NCBI GenBank assembly: GCA_000436735.1
Contig: FR887097.1
Location: 1 to 23,637, forward strand
DNA length: 23,637 bases
Source of the DNA: Firmicutes bacterium CAG:170
GTDB lineage: Bacteria > Bacillota > Clostridia > Oscillospirales > Oscillospiraceae
Direction of reading: 5' to 3'
Made by a program: the position numbers and the translations under genes. A model generated the notes under the pieces. It ran no database searches and was not told where the DNA came from. It was given only the letters and a program-made list of their open reading frames with translations. How positions within the stretch are numbered: the stretch's first letter is position 1; each line of letters begins with the position of its first letter. Positions 1 to 6,694 of this stretch are shown piece by piece.

Positions 1-607
1 CGCCGGTCACGCCCATGGCCGGGATCCCGAGCCACGAGACGCCGAAGATCAGGATGGGGTCAAAAATAATGTTGATGAGCGCGCCCGCGCACTGCGAGAT
101 CATGGAAAGCACGGTGCGTCCGGTTGCCTGCAAAAGCCGCTCGAAAATGAGCTGCGCAAAGAGGCCCACGGAGAAAATACAGCAGATGGAGAGATAGTCC
201 TTGCCGAGCGCGATGATCTCCGCGTCGGCAGTCTGGCCGCGGAAGAAGAGATCCATGGCGAAAATACCGACCAGAATAAAGATGACGCAGCAGATGGCCT
301 CAATGAAAATACCCTGAAGCGCGATGCGCTGCGCGCGCGGCTGGTCGCCCTCGCCGAGGCTCTTGGAGAGCAGGGCGTTTACGCCGACGCCGATGCCAAC
401 GCCGAACGCGATCATAAGATTCTGGATCGGGAAGGAGATGGAGACGGCTGTGAGCGCGGCCTCGCTGACGCGCGCGACAAAGATGCTGTCCACGATGTTG
501 TAAAGCGCCTGTACGAGCATGGAGGCCATCATTGGCAGCGACATGCTGATAAGCAGCTTCCGAATTGGCATTGTGCCCATTTTGTTCTGAGAAAGCTCTG
601 ATTCCAT
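1..607 (-). CDS. MATE family efflux transporter, N-terminal 202 codons (3' end outside window)
   Basis: The reverse strand from the ATG at 607 stays open to the window edge. It begins MESELSQNKMGTMPIRKLL and continues into MATE-like text: SMSLPMMASMLVQALYNIVD, then VARVSEAALTAVSISFPIQN and GVNALLSKSLGEGD. MATE proteins are 12-helix inner-membrane antiporters that use an Na+ or H+ gradient to expel drugs or metabolites. About 200 of the usual ~450 residues are present, covering roughly the first five helices. The start is supported by a purine-rich AGAAAGG about 10 nt upstream. A good promoter lies at 914-942, so the mRNA would carry a ~300-nt leader containing the palindrome at 638-909. The substrate cannot be read from the sequence. 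Confidence 0.9.
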   Translation of the reverse strand, partial: MESELSQNKMGTMPIRKLLISMSLPMMASMLVQALYNIVDSIFVARVSEAALTAVSISFPIQNLMIAFGVGIGVGVNALLSKSLGEGDQPRAQRIALQGIFIEAICCVIFILVGIFAMDLFFRGQTADAEIIALGKDYLSICCIFSVGLFAQLIFERLLQATGRTVLSMISQCAGALINIIFDPILIFGVSWLGIPAMGVTG

Positions 608-637
608 GTTTTTTGATACCTTTCTGCAATGCTCATA

Positions 638-909
638 GCGTCAGTTGACAAGGGCACGCACGCTTGCGGGCCGGACTGGGCCGCCGTCTGCCGCGTTATC
701 GTCCTGGACATACGACGGTATGCCTGCGTCCTCTGCCTTGCAGACAACGCTCCAGACCGACCGGCAAGTCCTTCGGAGTTTTTCACGGAGGATAAACGGC
801 GGCTGGCAAGGCAGACGAGGCAGGCGGGCTGTCGCCCGCCAACGAGGATAACGACACCAGACGTCGCTTTGCCCCGTGAAAAACCGTGTGTGCCCTTGTC
901 AGCTGACGC
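638..909. repeat. 272-bp imperfect palindromic (MITE-like) element
   Basis: The outer 24 nt (638-661 and 886-909) are inverted copies with two mismatches; the shared core is TGACAAGGGCAC. The similarity continues inward in patches: GTTATC near 695 pairs with GATAAC near 846, and a CTCTGCCTTGC-like block near 731 pairs with GGCAAGGCAGACGAGG near 805. Each arm carries its own small hairpin at the matching place: CATAC-gacg-GTATG at 709-722 and GCGGGC-tgtc-GCCCGC at 825-840. The two small stems differ in sequence but both pair, which suggests conserved structure rather than a chance palindrome. I see no clear target-site duplication and no transposase. ORFs running through it in both directions look like by-products of the symmetry. 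Confidence 0.75.
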
Positions 910-913
910 AACA

Positions 914-942
914 GTTATACTATATATAAATTGCCCTGTCAA
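914..942 (-). promoter_or_regulatory. Sigma-A-type promoter reading toward the MATE gene
   Basis: On the reverse strand there is a perfect TTGACA (942-937), a 17-nt spacer and TATAAC (919-914). Transcription would start near 907, at the right edge of the palindromic element, and run leftward through it into the MATE gene. It is divergent from the tRNA promoter, with the two -35 boxes about 40 bp apart. Confidence 0.7.
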
Positions 943-982
943 CACGAAAGACGCCTTTCTGGGAAAGCAGCAGATTTTCTGG

Positions 983-1011
983 TTGACTTTCCGGAAAAAA
1001 CGTGCTATCCT
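983..1011 (+). promoter_or_regulatory. Promoter of tRNA-Thr
   Basis: TTGACT (983-988), a 17-nt spacer and TATCCT (1006-1011) are followed about 50 nt later by the mature tRNA 5' end. The -35 box matches the sigma-A consensus at five of six positions and the -10 at four of six. Confidence 0.7.
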
Positions 1012-1061
1012 ATAAAGGCGCTTGAGATGAGCAGCGTTTTGTGCGGCTCGTTTTCGGTGAT

Positions 1062-1137
1062 GCTAGTGTGGCTCAGTCGGTAGAGCAGCTGATTCGTAAT
1101 CAGCAGGTCGCCGGTTCAAGTCCGGCCACTAGCTCCA
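1062..1137 (+). tRNA. tRNA-Thr (anticodon CGT)
   Basis: A 76-nt cloverleaf can be drawn by hand. The acceptor stem is GCTAGTG/CACTAGC with discriminator T and an encoded CCA. The D arm is GCTC-AGTCGGTA-GAGC, the anticodon arm is GCTGA-TTCGTAA-TCAGC with CGT at 1095-1097 reading ACG codons, and the T arm contains GGTTCAAGTCC. It has its own promoter (983-1011) and terminator (1139-1182). The 3' half of such tRNAs is a classic integration site, and a broken tyrosine integrase lies 1.7 kb downstream. I found no second copy of the tRNA 3' end in the window, so no attL/attR pair can be declared. Confidence 0.97.
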
Positions 1138-1138
1138 G

Positions 1139-1182
1139 AAACCGGTGAAAATTGTAAGATTTTCGCCGGTTTTCTCTTTTAT
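1139..1182 (+). terminator. Intrinsic terminator after tRNA-Thr
   Basis: The stem ACCGGTGAAAAT (1141-1152) pairs with ATTTTCGCCGGT (1159-1170), with one G-T wobble and a 6-nt loop. It is followed by TTTCTCTTTT. Confidence 0.85.
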
Positions 1183-1212
1183 TTGTTCGGTTTTTCAGGC
1201 GTCGAAACCGTC

Positions 1213-1285
1213 TGACCCACACTGTGACCCACACGGCGAAATGTCCAGAGAGTGGCGGAGAGGATGTTTGTCTTATCCTCTCCGC
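1213..1285. repeat. Tandem TGACCCACAC direct repeat and adjacent hairpin in a 270-bp non-coding stretch
   Basis: TGACCCACAC occurs twice, at 1213-1222 and 1225-1234, exactly 12 bp apart. Just downstream is a perfect 11-bp hairpin, GCGGAGAGGAT (1255-1265) with ATCCTCTCCGC (1275-1285). No convincing gene lies between the tRNA terminator and the ECF gene at 1449. Regularly spaced short repeats beside a tRNA and a relic integrase could be integrase arm-type sites, or the end of a lost integrase gene. Both readings are guesses. Confidence 0.4.
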
Positions 1286-1354
1286 TGCTCTGTGTTTTCA
1301 GGTAAACTTTTTCCTGCTGCAAGCGGTTGCTGTTTGCCCAAATGTACGTTATAT

Positions 1355-1384
1355 TTGACATATCCAAAAATTTTTTGAAACAAT
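1355..1384 (+). promoter_or_regulatory. Candidate promoter of the first ECF/anti-sigma pair
   Basis: TTGACA (1355-1360) is followed after 18 nt by AACAAT (1379-1384). The -35 is perfect and the -10 weak. A TGAAAC (1376-1381), which resembles an ECF -35, overlaps it but lacks a convincing ECF -10 sixteen nucleotides later, so autoregulation is not evident. Confidence 0.4.
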
Positions 1385-1448
1385 GTGCTGTTTTGAGCTC
1401 CTGAATTGTTATATCTATGAGGCCTCAAAGAAATGGAGAAACAGACAG

Positions 1449-1907
1449 ATGAAACGAGAACAGGTGTTGGCACTCTATGACGCATATGCCGACAGCATCT
1501 ATCGTGTGGCGCTTGGGTATCTGCGTTCGCCGCATGACGCGGAGGACGCGGTACAGGCGGTTTTCTGCAAGCTGATGGAGCAGAAACTAAGCGTCTACCC
1601 CGGTCGGGAGCGTGCATTTTTGACAAAGCTGACGGTAAACCACTGCAAAAACCAGCTTGCAGCAGCAAAACGTTTTGTTCCGGATGCATTAGACGATCTG
1701 ATCCTGCCGGCAGAGCCGGCGGATCGTACGCTCTACCGCGCCGTGATGGAGCTGCCGGAGAAATATCGCGTAGTGATCGTCCTGCACTGCATGGAGGGGT
1801 ACGCCCTTTCCGAAATCGCCGGATTCCTGCATATCACTACTTCTGCCGTTTCCATGCGCCTGCACAGGGCGCGAAAAATGTTGGACGAACAACTCGGGAG
1901 GGATTGA
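1449..1907 (+). CDS. ECF-type RNA polymerase sigma factor
   Basis: The protein has 152 residues, a usual size for a minimal ECF sigma factor with only regions 2 and 4. Region 2 spans about residues 8-70, with ALYDAYADSIYRVALGYLRS, the helix DAEDAVQAVFCKLME, and then the AFLTKLTVNHCKNQL segment used for promoter melting and -10 recognition. Region 4 spans about 98-150, with LPEKYRVVIVLHCMEGYALS, then EIAGFLHITTSAVSMRLHRA, the -35-binding helix-turn-helix. The ATG at 1449 is preferred over the upstream in-frame ATG at 1383 because homology begins there and a GGAG lies about 12 nt upstream. One base separates its stop from the next ATG, so the two are translationally linked. It probably directs polymerase to envelope-stress or signal-response promoters. 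Its target set is unknown. Confidence 0.9.
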   Translation: MKREQVLALYDAYADSIYRVALGYLRSPHDAEDAVQAVFCKLMEQKLSVYPGRERAFLTKLTVNHCKNQLAAAKRFVPDALDDLILPAEPADRTLYRAVMELPEKYRVVIVLHCMEGYALSEIAGFLHITTSAVSMRLHRARKMLDEQLGRD

Positions 1908-1908
1908 C

Positions 1909-2826
1909 ATGGAACAAAATTTTAAGCGTATTGCAGATTCTGTTCGCCTGCCGGACGGTAGCCGAACGCGCATCCGCGCGCAGATCGCCTCCCACCGGGA
2001 AAAACAGGAGGCTTCTATCATGAAAACCAAAAAGCATTTGCCACGTTTGGCGATTGCGCTGATCGTCGCGCTGGCACTATCGCTGACAGCGGCTGCCGCA
2101 GTCTATGTATTCCGCAACTCGATCCTCGTATCTGACAAAAGCGACATTCCAGAGCCGCAGGGCGACACGCCAGTCGCGGTCGCGGTCTCGTTTCCGAACG
2201 GGGATGTGCCGCATTCGCTGGAGGACGTAACCGAGGCACGCCGCATTACTGCCGATGAGTGGGAAAACGGAGAAAAAATCGGTGGCGGCGGCTCCGGTTG
2301 GGATTCCGCAGAGGTTCTCAGCAGCGACACGGCGCTCTCCATCCGGCGCATTACGCGCGAAGACGGTGCGGAAAAGATGGAGTATATGGCGGAGAACCCC
2401 AACGATCTGGTTCCGTTTTTAAGCGACAAATTTGCTCTAGATCTGACGTGGATGAATGAGAACTATCGCTTTGTGCCGGAAACCGGCATTGCGTATGTCG
2501 TGCGCGACCCGGGCGGCGCATTTACAGGCAATTATTTCTCTGCACTCTACGGCGCGGCGGACGGCAAGGGGTATATCAGCTTTGAGCTTCGATATGACAC
2601 GTCATGGGAAAACAGCAGCCAGCGCTACATTGTGGATGGCTCGTATGAAAAGGCGTATTATTACACCACGCAAAGCGGCTGCGAATTCCTGATTACGGCA
2701 GACAGCGGCCATGTTTGGGCTGAATGCTGCACCGCACACGCGAATGTCAGTTTGAGCGGGGCGTATCTGACAACCGACGCGGTCGAGCAGATCGTCGAGC
2801 ATCTGGCTCTTTCGATCAAGGAATAA
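1909..2826 (+). CDS. Membrane-anchored anti-sigma-like protein with extracytoplasmic domain
   Basis: The protein has 305 residues: a 45-residue basic cytosolic head, one transmembrane helix at about 46-67 (LAIALIVALALSLTAAAAVY) and a ~235-residue external domain. Its place right after an ECF sigma gene suggests it holds that factor inactive and releases it on an outside signal. No zinc-binding HxxxCxxC anti-sigma motif is visible, so it is not a classic ZAS protein. I do not recognise the outer domain, which is rich in aromatic residues and has a GGGGSG stretch near residue 125. A second in-frame ATG at 2020 (codon 38) has its own strong AGGAGG and would make a form lacking most of the cytosolic head. 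The ATG at 1909 has GGGAGGGA upstream and is used here. The gene ends in a strong terminator. Confidence 0.75.
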   Translation: MEQNFKRIADSVRLPDGSRTRIRAQIASHREKQEASIMKTKKHLPRLAIALIVALALSLTAAAAVYVFRNSILVSDKSDIPEPQGDTPVAVAVSFPNGDVPHSLEDVTEARRITADEWENGEKIGGGGSGWDSAEVLSSDTALSIRRITREDGAEKMEYMAENPNDLVPFLSDKFALDLTWMNENYRFVPETGIAYVVRDPGGAFTGNYFSALYGAADGKGYISFELRYDTSWENSSQRYIVDGSYEKAYYYTTQSGCEFLITADSGHVWAECCTAHANVSLSGAYLTTDAVEQIVEHLALSIKE

Positions 2827-2835
2827 AGGCACAAT

Positions 2836-2876
2836 GCGCCGGAGGAAGACTTGGAGCATTCCTCCGGCGCTCCTGT
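2836..2876. terminator. Bidirectional terminator between the anti-sigma gene and the convergent integrase
   Basis: GCGCCGGAGGAA (2836-2847) pairs perfectly with TTCCTCCGGCGC (2859-2870). Outer A/T-rich flanks (AAAGGCACA and TGTGCTTTT) extend the stem and give U-runs in both directions. It serves the two convergent genes. Confidence 0.8.
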
Positions 2877-2880
2877 GCTT

Positions 2881-3648
2881 TTACATCACTTGTGCCATGA
2901 AATTGCCCATCTTTTCGGCTGCGCTTTCCTGCATCTGGCGTGTGACGTGGGTGTAGGTTCTCAGTGTGAAGCCTGCGTCGAAGTGACCAAGCATACTGGA
3001 CACTGTTTTCACGTCCACGCCATTTTGGAGCGCCAACGTTGCGAATGTGTGTCTCAGGTCGTGAAATCTCAGGTGTTCCAGTCCTGCGTCCTTCAGGATT
3101 TTCTTGTGGATGTTTACCACCGAATCAGGGTGGTACATCTCGCCTGTTTTCGGTGATGGGAACATCCACGGGTTGCTCGGGTGCTTCTGATGCTCCGCGA
3201 TTAGCAGATCGACGGCATCTTGCGGAATCGAGATTTTGCGGATGGAGTTTTCCGTTTTCGGACGCGTGACATCGGGTTCGCCCGCGTTGTTTCGTCCCGT
3301 CAGCTTTTTCAGCGGAATATCCCCGATGCGCGGCGTGATGTGCAGTTCGATGCCGCGCCGGTAATACTCTGCGGTCGAAAATCGCAGGTGTGGCTTTGCG
3401 TATAGCTCGTACCACGTTTGCAGCCACGTGCCAAGCGTGTACTCGTCTGCTCTCCGCACATCGACAGTTTCCGCTTCCGCGACCGCCTTTGCCAGCTTTT
3501 CTTTCACTTCTGCCTGCGTCTTGCCGAGGACGTTCTTAATCAGTTGTTTTCCGGTTTTCTCGTCATAACCAGCAGTATATCTGCCCTCCCAGCGTCCATC
3601 TTTCCGTTTTCGGATGTTGCCTTCACCGTTTGCCCGTTTCTTTGCCAT
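2881..3648 (-). pseudogene. Tyrosine recombinase/integrase with an internal in-frame deletion
   Basis: The ATG at 3648 has a perfect AAGGAGG upstream. The 255 codons start with a typical AP2-like arm-binding domain (MAKKRANGEGNIRKRKDGRW) and a SAM-like core-binding segment to about residue 117 (HITPRIGDIPLKKLTGR). The text then jumps directly to the middle of the catalytic domain (VTRPKTENSIRKISIPQ). It goes on through FHDLRHTFATLALQNGVDVK (H196, R199), GH (221-222) and the nucleophile Y232 in TYTHV. Related integrases are about 380-400 residues and carry the first catalytic arginine (TGLRRGE-like) in the missing ~130 residues. That arginine, the usual beta-hairpin lysine and part of the core-binding domain are absent, so strand-exchange activity is very unlikely although the frame is intact. 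It is probably a relic of an element integrated nearby. Confidence 0.85.
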
Positions 3649-3766
3649 GTCTGTGCCTCCTTTTCTTCGGTAGCACAAACAACTACCACAGAACCGGCAC
3701 AAAGTCTACTGATTTTTTCGGAAGATCGGAATATTTTTATCCGGTTCTGCACACATCGAAAATCCT

Positions 3767-3795
3767 TATTCTTTGTTTACTGCGGCGCAGTTTTT
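3767..3795 (+). repeat. 29-bp repeat A, copy 1
   Basis: The block starting TATTCTTTGTTTACTGCGGC and ending GCAGTTTTT is identical to 15460-15488. It holds a small palindrome ACTGC-GGC-GCAGT followed by a T-run. Both copies lie upstream of a plus-strand operon and between divergent genes. Confidence 0.85.
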
Positions 3796-3836
3796 GCGCT
3801 CCGGTGTTAAAATATAAAAGCGCTCAAATATTGCAG

Positions 3837-3866
3837 TTGGAAACACACGCAAAGACCTGTTATAAT
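3837..3866 (+). promoter_or_regulatory. Candidate promoter of the ECF/ABC operon
   Basis: TTGGAA (3837-3842), an 18-nt spacer and a perfect TATAAT (3861-3866) lie 70 nt before the GTG start. The 29-bp repeat A lies immediately upstream. Confidence 0.55.
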
Positions 3867-3935
3867 TTTTATAAAATATCTTTCATCCCTTTGGGTACTC
3901 TCGTTCGTTATACTGACAGAAAAGGCGGTGAGGCG

Positions 3936-4469
3936 GTGGAATACAGCGATCATGAACTGGTGCGCGGGATCAAGGGCGGAGATAAGGGCGCACTGGAGCT
4001 TTTGGTTCGCCGCTGGTATCCGCGGATTTACGGGTATGTTTTCAAACTGACCGGGCATGAGCAGGACGCTTATGACTTGACGCAGGATGTTTTTATCGCA
4101 ATGATGCAGAGCATCGGCAGCTATACGCCGTGGAGGAAATTTGACAGCTGGCTGTTTACGATCGCGCATAACAAGTGCATGGACTACTTTCGCTTTCGAC
4201 AGAAAATCGTTCAGGTGGAAGACACCATGTTCGACCGACCCGATCCGGCTGCCTCGCTCGAAGATATGGCAGCGGTCTCCCTGTCCGTAAAAGCCGCGCT
4301 GGAGAAGCTGCCTGCCGCACAGCGGGAGGCAGTAATCTTACATTATTTCCATCAATTTACCGCAAGCGAGATCGCGCGAATGACGAACACACCGCTGCCG
4401 ACGGTCAAATCACGGCTTCGTGCCGCCAGAAATACACTCTCAAACGAACTGCGGGAGGACTTCGAATGA
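3936..4469 (+). CDS. ECF-type RNA polymerase sigma factor leading an ABC operon
   Basis: The protein has 177 residues if started at the GTG at 3936, which follows AAAGGCGGTGAGG and where homology begins (VEYSDHELVRGIKGGDKGAL). The reading frame is open further upstream, but that extension has no sigma-like text. Region 2 (about residues 18-90) contains RRWYPRIYGYVFKLTG, DAYDLTQDVFIAMMQS and SWLFTIAHNKCMDYFRFR. Region 4 (about 118-170) contains LPAAQREAVILHYFHQFTAS and the recognition helix TPLPTVKSRLRAARNTL. Its last bases overlap the next gene (ATGA), and four downstream genes are similarly coupled. The likely role is to switch on this operon and perhaps others in response to an envelope signal. 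No obvious ECF-type promoter with a CGT -10 precedes it. Confidence 0.9.
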   Translation: MEYSDHELVRGIKGGDKGALELLVRRWYPRIYGYVFKLTGHEQDAYDLTQDVFIAMMQSIGSYTPWRKFDSWLFTIAHNKCMDYFRFRQKIVQVEDTMFDRPDPAASLEDMAAVSLSVKAALEKLPAAQREAVILHYFHQFTASEIARMTNTPLPTVKSRLRAARNTLSNELREDFE

Positions 4470-5167
4470 ACGATCGAATGGAACAGGAAATCCGCCGCAC
4501 CATTTTGCGGCTGCAAGCGTCCATGCCGGAGCCAAGGGACCGGCAGACGCCGGTCTTCACGCTGCTGCGGATCGCCGCAGGTGAAATAAACGCGGGCCTG
4601 CTGCTTGGGCTTTTCGCGGGTGCATTGATTTTCGGTCTGCTCAGCGTCAGGGCTTTGTCCATGCCGATGCTGACGATTTTCTGTACCGCACCCATGCCGA
4701 TGCTCCTGCTGTTTCATCGGTACGTGCTCGCCTGCAGCGAGCGTATGCGCGAATTGGAAGCTACGTTTCCGTATTCCTATCCGGAAATGTTAGCTGCGCG
4801 GTCCGTTGTAATCTCATGCTGCATGTTCGGCGCTCTGGTGCTCCTTTCCGTGACGCTGCACGTTTCTGCGGGGGAGGATCTTCTGCGGCTGGCGCTCTGC
4901 GGCGCGGTACCGGGCATCTATTTATGCACGCTGCTGCTGTTTCTGTCTGCCAGACTCCGTAATCCGGAAGGGCTGTCCCTGCTTGCGCTCGTCTTCTGGG
5001 CAGCGCTCTGCTTCCTCGTGACGGTGCTTCCGTTTGACCGGCTTTTGCAGCTCTGCTCCACCGCCGCCTACGCAGCTCTGGCGATCATCGGACTGATTTT
5101 ATACGGCATACTTGTGCACAACGTTCAACGAAGGAGGGAGCATTATGACATGGCTCATATCGGATGA
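4466..5167 (+). CDS. Multispanning membrane protein, possible anti-sigma regulator
   Basis: The protein has 233 residues. A 35-residue charged N-terminus (MNDRMEQEIRRTILRLQASM) precedes about six hydrophobic helices (roughly 39-60, 64-82, 110-131, 136-158, 168-186, 192-214) and a basic tail. I do not recognise a named family. Its start overlaps the sigma gene stop (ATGA). Polytopic proteins with a short cytosolic head directly behind an ECF gene and ahead of ABC transporter genes often act as the sigma's membrane partner. That is inference from position, and it could equally be a transporter subunit. Its last 23 bases overlap the next gene, which has its own AAGGAGGG. Confidence 0.7.
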   Translation: MNDRMEQEIRRTILRLQASMPEPRDRQTPVFTLLRIAAGEINAGLLLGLFAGALIFGLLSVRALSMPMLTIFCTAPMPMLLLFHRYVLACSERMRELEATFPYSYPEMLAARSVVISCCMFGALVLLSVTLHVSAGEDLLRLALCGAVPGIYLCTLLLFLSARLRNPEGLSLLALVFWAALCFLVTVLPFDRLLQLCSTAAYAALAIIGLILYGILVHNVQRRREHYDMAHIG

Positions 5168-5978
5168 AGCCAGAAAGCACCGGGCGTTCCGCGAGGTCTG
5201 GGTCGCGTATCTCCTTGGCGGGTTGTATCTGCTGCTGGGGCTATACACAGAAATCTCGGAACAGAATTACAGCGCGCTCTATGATGCACAGCAAAAGTGG
5301 TGGTTTGTTCAGCAGAATATCTATTCCTATGGCGCGACGCTGACGGCGTTTCTGCTTGCGGTCGGATTGCCGCGGCTAGTCTGCTGTGAAAGGGAATACC
5401 GGACGGACGATCTGGTCGGGACGGCAGCGCTTGGCCGCCGGTGCACATGGAGAGCGAAAACGGCGTTTACAGTCCTCTATTGCGCGGCCGTTGTTTTCAT
5501 CATCGGCGCATCCAGTCTGCTGGTAAACGGCGGCGCGTTTGGGTTCGAAGGTGCCCTCTCCCCTGTTGCCAGATGCGTGTATTTTGCGGATACGGCGCTG
5601 CCGCCGATGTCCAATCTTGCGTACTGTGCGCTCCAGTATGGATTTCTGCTTCTGGGCGCGTTATATTTCGCCGGGTTTATTCTGATCGTCGCTGCGCTGA
5701 CGCGGCGGACGGCGCTCAGTCTGTTCCTCTGCGGCGGAAGCTATCTGCTGTTTTTCGCGTATTCCGCTGTCGGGTTTCGGCTGCCAGAGTTCCTTCGCGT
5801 GCCGATCTACGCGCTCTATCGGTTCGGCTTCGGTGGCTATCTGCTGCAGGAGAGCTATTCGTGGGTCTTTCCATATTTGTGGTCGGACGTATGGAAACCG
5901 GTTCTGCTGGGGATTGGCATGACCCTTCTGGAGTTTTTCCTCTTTTGGAGGATCTGGCGGAGGAAGGCGACGACATGA
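5145..5978 (+). CDS. ABC-2-like membrane protein (permease subunit 1)
   Basis: The protein has 277 residues. The start at 5145 is set by an AAGGAGGG 7-8 nt upstream. About six hydrophobic helices are seen, including AYLLGGLYLLLGLYTEI, TAFLLAVGLPRLVC, TVLYCAAVVFIIGASSLLV, FLLLGALYFAGFILIVAAL, LSLFLCGGSYLLFFAYSAV and PVLLGIGMTLLEFFLFWRI. The CEREYRTDDLVGTAALGR segment after helix 2 resembles the cytosolic coupling region of ABC-2 type permeases of multidrug or bacitracin export systems. It overlaps the next gene by ATGA and very likely pairs with it and with the ATPase at 6691. The substrate is unknown. Confidence 0.75.
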   Translation: MTWLISDEARKHRAFREVWVAYLLGGLYLLLGLYTEISEQNYSALYDAQQKWWFVQQNIYSYGATLTAFLLAVGLPRLVCCEREYRTDDLVGTAALGRRCTWRAKTAFTVLYCAAVVFIIGASSLLVNGGAFGFEGALSPVARCVYFADTALPPMSNLAYCALQYGFLLLGALYFAGFILIVAALTRRTALSLFLCGGSYLLFFAYSAVGFRLPEFLRVPIYALYRFGFGGYLLQESYSWVFPYLWSDVWKPVLLGIGMTLLEFFLFWRIWRRKATT

Positions 5979-6694
5979 AAACTGAACTGACCCGCTATTT
6001 TCGAAATTCCCTTTACTGGCTCGTTTTGGGTGCTGGGCTATCCGTTCGGGTCGTCCTCGCCTATTTTGATTTCCAGACCCGCAGCGAAGCGTTCTGGTCC
6101 TTATCCGCAGAATTCTGGAATAAGATAGGCTCCGTAACACTCGGTTTTCTGGTTCTGCTCGTTCTGATCCGTCTGTTTTCCGCGGATCGTGAAACAGGAG
6201 TCTTTCCCGTCATCAACAGCACCGCCTATGGTCGAATCACGCTGTTCCGGAACCGGTTGATTGCCGGGAGCATTGCCGCTTCGGCTGGTGCTGTGCTGTT
6301 AGCAGCCGGAAATCATGCGCTGTCAATTCTCATTTCCGGCAGGCTTCCCCAACCGGATGGTTGGAATCACGCATGGTTCCGCAGCACGGCGATCGTTCTC
6401 ATCGGAACAATTGGATTTTTCCTCTTTGCAGCATTTGTATGTGACAGTCTGAAGAATCAGCCGGCGGCCATGTGCATCTGCGGAGCTCCGTTTGCGTTCA
6501 GCTATTTTATCAATGCCGCTGTGCTGAAAAAGTTTGAATTCTTCTGGTTTGTCCGGTATGGATTTTTTGCAGAATGGATGCGCGGACGGAGAATCGGTGT
6601 GACCCCCGGAGTCTGGGGGGTCTGGTACGCGCTGTTATTGGGTGGGTTACTATTGGCCGCCATCCATCAAAGAAAGGAGCGCAAGGAATTATGA
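5975..6694 (+). CDS. ABC-2-like membrane protein (permease subunit 2)
   Basis: The protein has 239 residues with about six hydrophobic segments, such as LYWLVLGAGLSVRVVLAYF, IGSVTLGFLVLLVLIRLF, LIAGSIAASAGAVLLAAG, IVLIGTIGFFLFAAFVC and VWGVWYALLLGGLLLAA. After helix 2 it has FSADRETGVFPVINSTAYGR, the same kind of coupling segment seen in the preceding gene (CEREYRTDDLVGTAALGR), so the two are probably diverged partners of a heterodimeric permease. The ATG overlaps the previous stop (ATGA) and its own stop overlaps the ATPase start. Confidence 0.75.
   Translation: MKTELTRYFRNSLYWLVLGAGLSVRVVLAYFDFQTRSEAFWSLSAEFWNKIGSVTLGFLVLLVLIRLFSADRETGVFPVINSTAYGRITLFRNRLIAGSIAASAGAVLLAAGNHALSILISGRLPQPDGWNHAWFRSTAIVLIGTIGFFLFAAFVCDSLKNQPAAMCICGAPFAFSYFINAAVLKKFEFFWFVRYGFFAEWMRGRRIGVTPGVWGVWYALLLGGLLLAAIHQRKERKEL

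Noticed and set aside
629..1015. Plus- and minus-strand ORFs of 128-138 codons across the palindrome
   Set aside because: Both arise from the symmetric sequence. They have no ribosome site and the frames mirror each other.
2881..3935. attR-like copy of the tRNA-Thr 3' end near the integrase
   Set aside because: The segment was scanned for GTTCAAGTCCGGCCACTAGC or a partial match and none was found.
3630..3935. Long N-terminal extension of the second ECF sigma frame
   Set aside because: It covers the promoter and repeat A and lacks sigma-like sequence. The GTG at 3936 with its own ribosome site fits the family length.
5441..5974. Upstream extension of the second permease frame
   Set aside because: It overlaps the first permease in another frame. 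The ATG at 5975 with ATGA coupling is the real start.
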